A model generated the notes under the pieces. The model saw only the letters and a program-made list of their open reading frames with translations. It was not told the DNA's origin and made no database searches. The position numbers and the translations under genes are program-made. This document shows, piece by piece, positions 42,682 to 50,140 of a stretch of DNA of 64,000 nucleotides; position 1 is the stretch's first letter; the number at the start of each line of letters is the position of its first letter. This DNA comes from Janthinobacterium sp. 1_2014MBL_MicDiv (GTDB lineage Bacteria; Pseudomonadota; Gammaproteobacteria; Burkholderiales; Burkholderiaceae_D). The stretch is from NCBI RefSeq assembly GCF_001865675.1, contig NZ_CP011319.1:2170001-2234000 (forward strand). Reading direction: 5' to 3'.

Positions 42682-43848
42682 ATGACCACACCAAAATCCC
42701 CGCAGACCGCGCTGATCCACAGCGATTACCAGGCGCCGCAAGGCTTTGCCGCGTTTCCGAATGCCATCCATCACGCGTCGACCGTGCTGTTCAAGGACGT
42801 GGCGGCCATGCGCTCGGGCGACTGGAAAGAGAAGAACGCCTACACCTACGGCCTGCACGGCACGCCCACCACGTTCACCCTGGAAGCGCGGCTGGCCGAG
42901 ATCGAAGGCGGCACGCACTGCCTGCTGGCGCCGTCGGGCCTGGCGGCCATCGCCATGGCGGACTTTGCCTTGTTGAAGACGGGCGATGATGTATTGCTGC
43001 CGGAAAACATCTACAACCCGAACCGCGAGCTGGGGCGCTGGCTGGCGCACGATTTCGGCATCACGGCCCGCTATTACGATCCGCTCATCGGCGCCGGCAT
43101 CGCGGCCCTGATCCAGGACAATACCAAGCTCATCTGGACGGAAGCGCCGGGTTCCGTGACCATGGAAGTGCCGGATCTGCCCGCCATCTGCGCGGCCGCC
43201 CATGCGCGCAGCGTGCTGGTCGCCCTCGACAACACCTGGTCGGCCGGCCTGGCCCTGCGCGGTTTCGACCTGGGCGTGGACATCATCATGCAGGCGCTGA
43301 CGAAATACCAGTCGGGCGGCTCGGATGTGCTGATGGGGGCCCTGATCACGCGCGAGCGCGCGCTGCACGAGCGCCTGGCGCAGGCGCACATGCGTCTGGG
43401 CATGGGCGTGGGCGCGGACGACGCCTACCTGGTGCTGCGCGGCTTGCCCACCATGAAGCTGCGCTTCGACGCCCACGACGCGGGCGCGCGCACGGTGGCC
43501 GCCTGGCTCAAGGGCAGGGGCGAGATCGCCACGGTGCTGCATCCGGCGTTCGCCGATTGTCCGGGCCACGCCATCTGGCAGCGCGACTTCACGGGCGCGG
43601 GCGGCCTGTTTTCCGTGCTGTTCGATCCCCGCTACACGGAGGCGCAGACGGACCGCTTCGTCGATGCCTTGCAGTTGTTCAAGATCGGCTACAGCTGGGG
43701 CGGCGCCAACAGCCTGGTGATGCCCTACCGTATCGCCGCCATGCGCAAGGGCTGGCAGCTGCCGGGCCAGCTGGTGCGGCTGAACGTGGGACTGGAAGAT
43801 CCGCAGGACTTGATCGCCGATATCGAACGGGCGTTCGCGGCGATGTAA
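42682..43848 (+). CDS. metC: Cystathionine beta-lyase (Cys/Met metabolism PLP enzyme)
   Basis: A 388-residue enzyme of the Cys/Met metabolism PLP family: YTYGLHGTPTTFTLEARLAE, LAPSGLAAIAMADFAL, ALDNTWSAGLALRGFDLGVD and the PLP-lysine region MQALTKYQSGGSDVLMGAL. The NTWSAG segment and GYSWGGANSLVMPY near the C-terminus are typical of proteobacterial MetC. It converts cystathionine to homocysteine, pyruvate and ammonia. The spacing after the rimO terminator leaves little room for a promoter, so part of its transcription may be read-through. Confidence 0.88.
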   Translation: MTTPKSPQTALIHSDYQAPQGFAAFPNAIHHASTVLFKDVAAMRSGDWKEKNAYTYGLHGTPTTFTLEARLAEIEGGTHCLLAPSGLAAIAMADFALLKTGDDVLLPENIYNPNRELGRWLAHDFGITARYYDPLIGAGIAALIQDNTKLIWTEAPGSVTMEVPDLPAICAAAHARSVLVALDNTWSAGLALRGFDLGVDIIMQALTKYQSGGSDVLMGALITRERALHERLAQAHMRLGMGVGADDAYLVLRGLPTMKLRFDAHDAGARTVAAWLKGRGEIATVLHPAFADCPGHAIWQRDFTGAGGLFSVLFDPRYTEAQTDRFVDALQLFKIGYSWGGANSLVMPYRIAAMRKGWQLPGQLVRLNVGLEDPQDLIADIERAFAAM

Positions 43849-43855
43849 TGGAAGG

Positions 43856-43879
43856 GCGGCAGGCGGGGGCGCCTGCCGC
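43856..43879. terminator. GC-rich hairpin between convergent metC and small membrane gene
   Basis: GCGGCAGGC and GCCTGCCGC arms with a GGGGGC loop. There is no T-tract on either side, so it is at best a weak terminator or mRNA-end structure for the two convergent genes. Confidence 0.45.
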
Positions 43880-43888
43880 GAACGCGCC

Positions 43889-44251
43889 CTACATGGGCAC
43901 GGGGGTATTGTTGTTCAGATCGAGGAAGCCGCGCAGCAGGCGGTAGGCTTTCCACAGCCATGCCACGCCCCAGACGACGAAGGCCAGCGGAATGCCGATG
44001 ATGGTGATCCACAGCACGGCGCCGACGACGATCCAGGCCACATACCACCAGAAGGAACGGATCATCCAGCTGTGATGGCTGTATACAAAGGTCCCGGCCG
44101 CTTCATCGCGCTTCACGTAATTGATGATGAGCGGAATGAAGGAAAAGGCGCCCAGCGAAAACACGAAGCTGGCGCCATGTATCAGGTACAACCACCAGGC
44201 CAAATTCTTGGTCTGCTGGAGTTTGCTATCGAGAATAATCTCTTGTGACAT
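43889..44251 (-). CDS. Small inner-membrane protein (DUF4870-like)
   Basis: A 120-residue protein with about three hydrophobic helices: LAWWLYLIHGASFVFSLGAF, WYVAWIVVGAVLWITIIGI and a following segment, separated by the polar NYVKRDEAAGTFVYSHHSWMI. This layout is that of DUF4870 or related small proteobacterial membrane proteins of unknown role. GGGAGA lies before the ATG at 44251. It is convergent with metC and divergent from the serine hydrolase gene. Confidence 0.78.
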   Translation of the reverse strand: MSQEIILDSKLQQTKNLAWWLYLIHGASFVFSLGAFSFIPLIINYVKRDEAAGTFVYSHHSWMIRSFWWYVAWIVVGAVLWITIIGIPLAFVVWGVAWLWKAYRLLRGFLDLNNNTPVPM

Positions 44252-44340
44252 GGAGTCTCCCTTGCTTGGTCAGGTTTTTATTGTAGCAAGCAATGTTGGC
44301 ACGGGGGGCGATCCATGCATGGAAAAGGCGGAATGAATTG

Positions 44341-46236
44341 GTGAAATCAGATACGACGACGATGGCCGCGCGCGCGCGCCGGTGGCTGCGGCGCGCCTTG
44401 CCGGCGCTGCTGCTGTGCGGCGCCGCGCAGGCGGGCATGCTTTCCGCTGCCCATGCCGCCGGCGGCACGCTGCAGGCCGATATGGCGGCCGGCTTGCAGG
44501 ACGAGGCGCTGGCAGGCGCCGTGTGGAGTGAAATCCTGCCCGACGGGAGCATGCGCATGGGCGCGGCCGGCTTGCGCGATGCGGCCAGCAAGGCGCCCAT
44601 GCAGGCGGACACGCGCGTGCAGGTGGGCTCCGTGGCCAAGGTGGCGCTGGCGCTCGGCGTGTTGCGCCTGATCAGCGAAGACAAACTCACGCTCGACACG
44701 CCCGTGCAGCAGGTGCTGCCCGAGCTGGCCCTGAAAAACCCGTGGCAGGCCAGCGACCCCGTGCGCATCCGCCACTTGCTGGCGCATACGTCCGGTCTGG
44801 ACAATGTGCGCTTCTGGCAGGCGTTCAGCCTGAAACCGGCGCCGGATACGCCGCTGGCGGCCGCGTTTGACGGCGGTGGCGGCCTGCTGCGCGTGCGCGC
44901 CCGTCCCGGCAGCCGCTATGCGTATTCGAACATGGGCTATGGCTTGCTGGGCATGGTGATCGAGAAAATCACGGGCCAGCCATACGAGCGCTATCTCGAT
45001 GCGCAGCTGCTGCAGCCGCTGGGCATGACGGACAGCACGTTTACCTTTGTCACGCAAATGAGCACGCAGGCGGGAACGCAGGCCGACCCGCGCCTGGCCA
45101 TGGGCCACTTCGAACGCGGCGTGGCGCAGGCGGTCGTGCCCCAGTACCTGCGCCCGGCCACGCAGTTCACCACGACGGCGGCCGACATGGGCAAGCTGGC
45201 GCAATTCCTGATGGGCGACGGCCAGCTGCAGGGCAGGCAGTTCATCGACCTGGCCCTGTTGGGCGCCTTGTCGGAGCCGGCCGGCACGGACGCGGCGCAG
45301 GCGGCCCTGGAAACGGGGCATGGCCTGGCGCTGGCCGTGCGCGACCGCCACAATGTGGTGGGCGCCTGCCATCCGGGGACGGGCGTGGGTTTCCGCGCCA
45401 TGCTGTGCATCTACCCGGAACAGAAAAGCGCGTTTTTCGTGGCCTTCAACACGGATGCGGAGCAAGCCGATTACGAACGCTTCAACCGCCTGCTGCTGCG
45501 CGACCTGGGCTTGCCGCTGCGGGCGCCGGCCGCGCGCGTCATCCCCGCGCCCACGGTGGAAAATTGGCAAGGCGTGTATGTGCCGTCGCCCAGCCCCATG
45601 GCCAGCATGGCCTGGGTCGACGCCGTCTTCGGCTTCACGCGCCTGAAATGGGATGGCGAATCGCTGTTCCTGATTCCATTCCAGGGCGAGCCGAAGGAGC
45701 TGGAACCGGTGGGCGGCTTCCTGTTCCGCGCCAGCGACCGCAGCGCGCCGTCGCACGTGCTGCTGCAGGAAGAGGGCCGGCATGTGCTCAGCGACGGCTT
45801 GCGCAGCTATGAGCGGGCGTCGATGCTGCGCATGCTGGTGTTGTGGGGCAGCCTGGCGCTGGGCGCGGCGGGCTTGCTGTACGTGCTGCTGGCGGGCCTG
45901 TATCGCGCCGCGCGCCGCACCCTGGGACGTGGCGATCACCTGTTTGCGCCGCTGCTGTCGTTGCTGTCGCTGGCCTTGCCGCTGCCATTTTATTTCTTCC
46001 AGTCCTGGCTGCGCCTGGGCGACGTGACGGTGGCCAGTGTGCTGCTGGCGCTGGCCACGGGCGCGCTGCCGCTGGCGATGGCCTTTGGCCTGGCGCGCTG
46101 CTGGCGCAGCCGTGGCACGGCGGCGGAGGCGGGCACCCTGGAAAAATGGGACTGGGTCGCCTTGCTGGCGGCCCTGCAACTGCTGCTGGTGCTGGCCTGG
46201 TGGGGCTTGCTGCCGCTGCGCATGTGGCAGCTGTAG
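44341..46236 (+). CDS. Serine hydrolase (beta-lactamase family) with C-terminal membrane domain
   Basis: A 631-residue protein. After an N-terminal export signal (RALPALLLCGAAQAGMLSAA) comes a class C beta-lactamase-like domain with SVAK (SxxK motif), YSNMGYG and a late HPGTGVGF motif, then a lipocalin-like spacer, and a C-terminal part with three to four membrane helices (LVLWGSLALGAAGLLYVLLA, APLLSLLSLALPLPFYFF, ASVLLALATGALPLAMA, LLAALQLLLVLAWWGL). The catalytic domain would face the periplasm. Substrate unknown. GTG at 44341 is preferred (AAGGCGG upstream); ATG at 44362 is an alternative. Confidence 0.82.
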   Translation: MKSDTTTMAARARRWLRRALPALLLCGAAQAGMLSAAHAAGGTLQADMAAGLQDEALAGAVWSEILPDGSMRMGAAGLRDAASKAPMQADTRVQVGSVAKVALALGVLRLISEDKLTLDTPVQQVLPELALKNPWQASDPVRIRHLLAHTSGLDNVRFWQAFSLKPAPDTPLAAAFDGGGGLLRVRARPGSRYAYSNMGYGLLGMVIEKITGQPYERYLDAQLLQPLGMTDSTFTFVTQMSTQAGTQADPRLAMGHFERGVAQAVVPQYLRPATQFTTTAADMGKLAQFLMGDGQLQGRQFIDLALLGALSEPAGTDAAQAALETGHGLALAVRDRHNVVGACHPGTGVGFRAMLCIYPEQKSAFFVAFNTDAEQADYERFNRLLLRDLGLPLRAPAARVIPAPTVENWQGVYVPSPSPMASMAWVDAVFGFTRLKWDGESLFLIPFQGEPKELEPVGGFLFRASDRSAPSHVLLQEEGRHVLSDGLRSYERASMLRMLVLWGSLALGAAGLLYVLLAGLYRAARRTLGRGDHLFAPLLSLLSLALPLPFYFFQSWLRLGDVTVASVLLALATGALPLAMAFGLARCWRSRGTAAEAGTLEKWDWVALLAALQLLLVLAWWGLLPLRMWQL

Positions 46237-46243
46237 GGGGACA

Positions 46244-46371
46244 GACGGCAAGTCTGTCCGACTGCAAGCCTGTCCGACTGCAAGTCTGTCCGACGGCAAG
46301 TCTGCCCGATTGTAGGCCTGTCCTGCGGTCAGTCTGTCGGTCTGCCAGCTTGTCCGTCTGTCCGCCGGTCA
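46244..46371. repeat. 16-bp tandem repeat array
   Basis: Eight contiguous 16-base units, the first four nearly identical to GACTGCAAGTCTGTCC (units at 46244, 46260, 46276 and 46292), the last four progressively degenerate. The array begins eight bases after the serine hydrolase stop and its final bases include the stop codon of the small minus-strand gene. No spacers, so it is not a CRISPR. Confidence 0.9.
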
Positions 46372-46626
46372 GATCCAGCCTGCCAGCAGGCGGCGCCACC
46401 AGCGTTGCGCCGGCCTGGCCTGGGTCCCATGTCCGGCGCGCTTGGCGCGATAGCTGGCCGCCGCCATCTGCAGGCCGATGCGGTCCATCGCCGCCATCGC
46501 GTCCGCTTCCTGCGCCGACAAGCCATGCAGCAGCGCTTGCGCATGCGGTGCCAGCAGAAAGGCGCGGCGCAAGGCGTCGTCCGTGTACAGCTGCGCCAGG
46601 TAGGTTTCCAGCGCGGGGGAGCTCAT
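46369..46626 (-). CDS. Small protein at the end of the DUF692 operon
   Basis: An 85-residue soluble protein beginning MSSPALETYLAQLYTDDALR, then FLLAPHAQALLHGLSAQEAD and MDRIGLQMAAASYRAKR, with a basic, Trp-containing C-terminus. The YLxxLYTD...FLxxP...GLSxxEADAM pattern resembles small helical domains (LigA/Nif11-style) often found beside modification enzymes; I do not assign a family. Its ATG overlaps the DUF692 stop as ATGA, so it is translationally coupled. It is a good candidate for a partner or recognition subunit of that enzyme. Confidence 0.75.
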   Translation of the reverse strand: MSSPALETYLAQLYTDDALRRAFLLAPHAQALLHGLSAQEADAMAAMDRIGLQMAAASYRAKRAGHGTQARPAQRWWRRLLAGWI

Positions 46627-47468
46627 GCGTTTCGCCCCGCGCGCAAGGCTGCGCGCGCCAGTGCCAGCTGGTCCAGCACATGCGCGAACGACGGGTAATT
46701 GCCGTCGCGTTCGACGATCACCGTCAGCGGCTGTGGCGCATGGCGCGCCAGCAGGGTCAGTAAATCGAAGACGGCGGGCGGCACGTCGTGCAGATGGTCG
46801 TCCAGCAAGCGCCTGCCCGCGCCGTCCGGCTGCGCCACCCAGTGGCCGCCGCTCAGGTGCACGGCGCCGACCCTGGCCAGGGGCAGGCGCAGCAACAGCT
46901 CTTCCGGCGCCTCGCCAAAATTGACGGCGTTCGCATACAGGTTGTGCAGGTCGAGCAGCAGCGGCACTTGCGCGCCGTCGACGATCTGCGCCAGCCATGC
47001 CGCTTCGTCCATCGTGCTGGCCGGCGGCTGGACCAGGGTGGCGATGTTTTCCATCAGCGGCGCGCTGCCGACGATGCGCGTGGCCAGCGCGATATTGGCG
47101 ATTGCGCCGGCGGCGCTGTGCGGCGTGCGCGGCGGCGCCGCCAGGTGGCCGATTTCGACGCCGCCGGCGCGCACAAAACTCAGATGCTCGGACCACGATT
47201 CGGCTTGCACCTGCCGCATCAGGCGCGCCATCGCGTGCAGGCGGCGCGGATCGGCGGGTATCGTCGACGCCAGTCCCATGCCGACGCCGTGCAGGCTCAG
47301 CGGGACCTGGCGCGCCAGGCTGCACAGCGCGGCGATGCCGGCGCGCGAGGCGCGGTAATAGTCGTCGGCGATCACTTCCAGCACGTCGATGTGCGCCAGA
47401 CTCGACAGGATGCCGGCAGCCAGTTCGCCGCGCCAGCCCAGACCGACGCGGTCCGGTGCTACCGCCAT
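46623..47468 (-). CDS. DUF692 (MNIO-type) multinuclear iron oxidative enzyme
   Basis: A 281-residue TIM-barrel protein of the DUF692 family: VGLGWRGEL at the start, PLSLHGVGMGLAS, SWSEHLSF, PLMENIATLV, PLLLDLHNLYANAVNFG, VGAVHLSGGHW, LDDHLHDVP and VIVERDGNYPSF. The His, Asp and Glu residues in these motifs are the metal ligands known from MbnB-type enzymes, which carry out oxidative modification of cysteines in peptide or protein substrates. ATG at 47468 follows the previous stop by one base. The substrate is probably the Cys-tailed membrane protein encoded directly upstream; this is inference. Confidence 0.9.
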   Translation of the reverse strand: MAVAPDRVGLGWRGELAAGILSSLAHIDVLEVIADDYYRASRAGIAALCSLARQVPLSLHGVGMGLASTIPADPRRLHAMARLMRQVQAESWSEHLSFVRAGGVEIGHLAAPPRTPHSAAGAIANIALATRIVGSAPLMENIATLVQPPASTMDEAAWLAQIVDGAQVPLLLDLHNLYANAVNFGEAPEELLLRLPLARVGAVHLSGGHWVAQPDGAGRRLLDDHLHDVPPAVFDLLTLLARHAPQPLTVIVERDGNYPSFAHVLDQLALARAALRAGRNA

Positions 47469-47469
47469 G

Positions 47470-48396
47470 CTAGCTGCCACAGCCGCCGCCACCGCCGCAC
47501 CCGCCACAGCCGCTGCCGCACGACGAACCGCCGCCATCGCCGCCCGATGAAGAGTCGCCGGAACTCGAACTGCCCGATGCACTGTCGCTGCCGCCGTTGC
47601 CGGACCGTGGCGCCGGATACAGTTCGGCGATATACGTGTACACGGACAGCGGCAAGGCGCCGATGCCGAAGATGGCGGCCAGCAGCGCCATGTCGGCGCT
47701 GCCGTCGCCCGCCTTCAGGCGCGACGAACGCATGTTCAGCCGACCAAACAGCATGCGCAGGTCTGCCAGCAGCCGCTGCGCGCTCCAGCTGGACCGCCGG
47801 TTGCGCAGGCCGCGCAAGATCAGCAGGAAGAGCGCCAGCAGCAACGCCAGGAACAGCAGGTTGTAATGCCCGTTGGCGATGGCGACGATGGCCTTGATGG
47901 CGGCCACCGCCAGCAGCAGGTAGTGCGCGATCCCGGTGATGCGCGCGCGCCGGCGCAGCAGCGGCGGCCCGACCAGCAATTCCTGCTGCGTCAAGCTATC
48001 CAGGTAGGCGCGGCACGCTGGCAGCGTCGCGGCCTGCACGGCCAGTTCCCTGCTGTGGCCCTGGCGGCCCAGGAAGAGCCGCAGCACGTCGCGCTCGATG
48101 TCATGGCTGGCGAATCGCAGGCTGTCGGCGCTGGCCGTGGCCAGCAGCGGCCCTTCGGCGCGCAGCAAGCCGCGGTCGACCAGCACGATGGCGGCGATCT
48201 TCACGGCTTCGAGCGCGCCGCCGCGCAGGAAGGCGATACGGTAGGGATCCTCGGCGAGCGTCAGCTGGGCATGCGGATTGCGCAGTTCCTGGCGCATCAG
48301 CAGCTCGCGCACGAGGTACAGCACGAGCACGCCGAAGAGCAGGTAGGCGAGCAGGAACCACGGCCCGCTCCAGTAAAACGGATTGAGGCCGTTCAC
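47470..48396 (-). CDS. TIGR04222-type membrane protein with Gly/Cys-rich C-terminal tail
   Basis: A 308-residue protein: N-terminal helix (FLLAYLLFGVLVLYLV), cytoplasmic domain with LTLAEDPYRIAFLRGGALEA, AIVLVDRGLLRAEG and ELLVGPPLLRRRARIT, two more helices, then a Ser/Gly-rich stretch ending with four cysteines at 293, 297, 300 and 306 in CGSGCGGCGGGGGCGS. This architecture matches TIGR04222 membrane proteins, known for Cys-containing C-termini and frequent neighbourhood with DUF692 genes. GTG at 48396 overlaps the upstream stop as GTGA. The tail is a plausible modification site. Confidence 0.82.
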   Translation of the reverse strand: MNGLNPFYWSGPWFLLAYLLFGVLVLYLVRELLMRQELRNPHAQLTLAEDPYRIAFLRGGALEAVKIAAIVLVDRGLLRAEGPLLATASADSLRFASHDIERDVLRLFLGRQGHSRELAVQAATLPACRAYLDSLTQQELLVGPPLLRRRARITGIAHYLLLAVAAIKAIVAIANGHYNLLFLALLLALFLLILRGLRNRRSSWSAQRLLADLRMLFGRLNMRSSRLKAGDGSADMALLAAIFGIGALPLSVYTYIAELYPAPRSGNGGSDSASGSSSSGDSSSGGDGGGSSCGSGCGGCGGGGGCGS

Positions 48397-49121
48397 CGCA
48401 TCTGCTCCGCGTGCTCGCGCAGGCGTTCGGTAATGGCCATCAGGCCGGTAAAGGCGGGCAGGGCCTGCCCCGGCGCCAGGCGCGCCGTTTCGCGCGCCGT
48501 CGACATGGCTTGCAAGGCCGCGTGCAAGGCCGGGTCGCCCAGCCCGTCGACAAACGCTTCGAGCGCCTGCTTGCCGGACAACGGCGCCAGGCCGTCCAGC
48601 TGCGCCAGCGATGCGGCGGCCGAGCGCAGGGGGCCGGCGGCGTCGGCGATGGCGCCGGCCAGCTGTTCCTCGTTCAGGCTGAGGAGCAGGTAGCGTTCGC
48701 GCATGCGCAGCTGCTGGTTCAGCAGCACCTGCCGCAGGCGGCGCAGCACGGCGTCGCGGCTGGTGTGCAGGCTGGCGAAAGGATCGGCGCCATGCAGCAC
48801 CTGGTGGCGCGCGATGATGTCGGCGAACTTGACGGCGAAGGCGTCGGCCGCCTCCGCCAATTCGCTCTCGAGCAGGAACATCACCTGCAGATCGATGGCG
48901 GCGTGCGCCATGCGCAAGGGCCCGCGCAGCGCATCGGCCGCTGGCGGCGCAAAGCGCTTGAGCAGCAACAGCAGGTTGACGTCGGACGTGGCGCGCAACT
49001 GGCCGTCCGCGGCCGAGCCAAACAGCACGGCGGCGGCGAGGTCCGCGCCGAAGGCGTGGTGCGCGGCGGCGACAAACAACGCCAGGTGGCGTTCTATCTC
49101 TTCTGGCAACGATGGCGGCAT
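48393..49121 (-). CDS. Nucleotidyltransferase-fold protein
   Basis: A 242-residue protein with the minimal nucleotidyltransferase motif: AVLFGSAADGQLRATSDVNL, where the GS and the Asp of SDVN are kept but the usual D-x-D/E appears as DVN, so catalysis is uncertain. The rest is helical and Ala/Leu/Glu-rich (RERYLLLSLNEEQLAGAIAD). It is the first gene of the four-gene operon with the Cys-tailed membrane protein and the DUF692 enzyme. Start at 49121 (MPPSLPEEIERHLA) with an AAAGA site; the longer upstream frame is unlikely. Confidence 0.72.
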   Translation of the reverse strand: MPPSLPEEIERHLALFVAAAHHAFGADLAAAVLFGSAADGQLRATSDVNLLLLLKRFAPPAADALRGPLRMAHAAIDLQVMFLLESELAEAADAFAVKFADIIARHQVLHGADPFASLHTSRDAVLRRLRQVLLNQQLRMRERYLLLSLNEEQLAGAIADAAGPLRSAAASLAQLDGLAPLSGKQALEAFVDGLGDPALHAALQAMSTARETARLAPGQALPAFTGLMAITERLREHAEQMR

Positions 49122-49242
49122 GCGGTGTTCTTTCACGGTGGACAAGCTCGGTATGCACAAGTTTGCAATATAGCAAAAATATGCAGCCGCCCGCTGCCTT
49201 GCCATCTGCCGCCAGCCCAGGCCAACTCAGGCCGGCACCAGC

Positions 49243-50109
49243 TCAGCTCAATACATTGAGCAAGCCATCGAGGCCGACAAAGTTCAGCGCCACGTCGGCC
49301 TGCGAGCGCACGACGGGCTTGGCGCGGAAGGCCACGGACAGGCCGGCGATGCCCATCATCTTCAAATCGTTGGCGCCGTCGCCCATGACGATGGCCTCGG
49401 ACGGGGAAATGCCCATCTCCTTGCACACGCGTTCCACCGTGCGCTGTTTTTCCCCGGCGTCGACGATGCCGCCCAATACCTTGCCCGTCAGCTTGCCGTC
49501 GACGATTTCCAGTTCGTTCGCGTGCGTGTAGTCGAGGCCCAGGCGTTCCTTCAGGCGTTCCGTGAAGAAGGTGAAGCCGCCCGACACCAGCAGGGTTTTC
49601 AGGCCCGCCTTCTGCACGGCCGCCAGCATGGTTTCCGCGCCGGGCGACAGTTTCAGGCGCTCGTCGTAGACGCGCTGCAGGGCGGACGCATCGAGGCCTT
49701 CGAGCAGGGCCACGCGCTGCGTCAGGCTGGCGGCAAAATCGAGCTCGCCGCGCATGGCCGCTTCCGTGATGGCCGCCACTTGCGGCTTCAAGCCTTGCAT
49801 GTCGGCGATTTCATCGATGCATTCGATGGTGATCAGGGTCGAATCCATGTCCATCGCCACCAGCTTGAACTCGGCGAGTTCACGCTGACCCATCATGTAG
49901 GTGGCGTCCAGCTGCGCCGCCTGCGCCGCCACTTCGATGGTGGGGCGCAGCGCGGGCGAATAGGCGATCTTTTCGCAGCGCACGGCGTTCGGCCCCAGGC
50001 GCGTGATGGACGTCGGCGCGGCCAGCGCGGCGATGCGCTCGAGGCGGGCGCTGTCGCCGTCCAGGCCCTGCAGGATCAGATTCATGGTGATGGTCTTGGT
50101 ATTGGTCAT
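49243..50109 (-). CDS. serB: Phosphoserine phosphatase SerB
   Basis: A 288-residue HAD-family enzyme making L-serine from phosphoserine. An N-terminal ACT-like region precedes the catalytic motif AMDMDSTLI (Asp87 and Asp89), motif II LLVSGGFTFF and motif III/IV VMGDGANDLKM. It lies 31 bases downstream of mfd on the same strand and is probably co-transcribed with it. A second Met at residue 9 could also serve as the start. Confidence 0.96.
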   Translation of the reverse strand: MTNTKTITMNLILQGLDGDSARLERIAALAAPTSITRLGPNAVRCEKIAYSPALRPTIEVAAQAAQLDATYMMGQRELAEFKLVAMDMDSTLITIECIDEIADMQGLKPQVAAITEAAMRGELDFAASLTQRVALLEGLDASALQRVYDERLKLSPGAETMLAAVQKAGLKTLLVSGGFTFFTERLKERLGLDYTHANELEIVDGKLTGKVLGGIVDAGEKQRTVERVCKEMGISPSEAIVMGDGANDLKMMGIAGLSVAFRAKPVVRSQADVALNFVGLDGLLNVLS

Positions 50110-50140
50110 GGGTCAGCCCTGCATAAATGGTATGAATAGT

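Noticed and set aside
46244..46371. CRISPR array
   Set aside because: Repeats are contiguous 16-base units without spacers and there are no cas genes nearby.
46627..47325. Upstream extension of the 85-residue gene into a 318-codon frame
   Set aside because: The extension is antisense-like in composition and runs inside the DUF692 gene in another frame; the ATGA overlap at 46626 gives a natural start.
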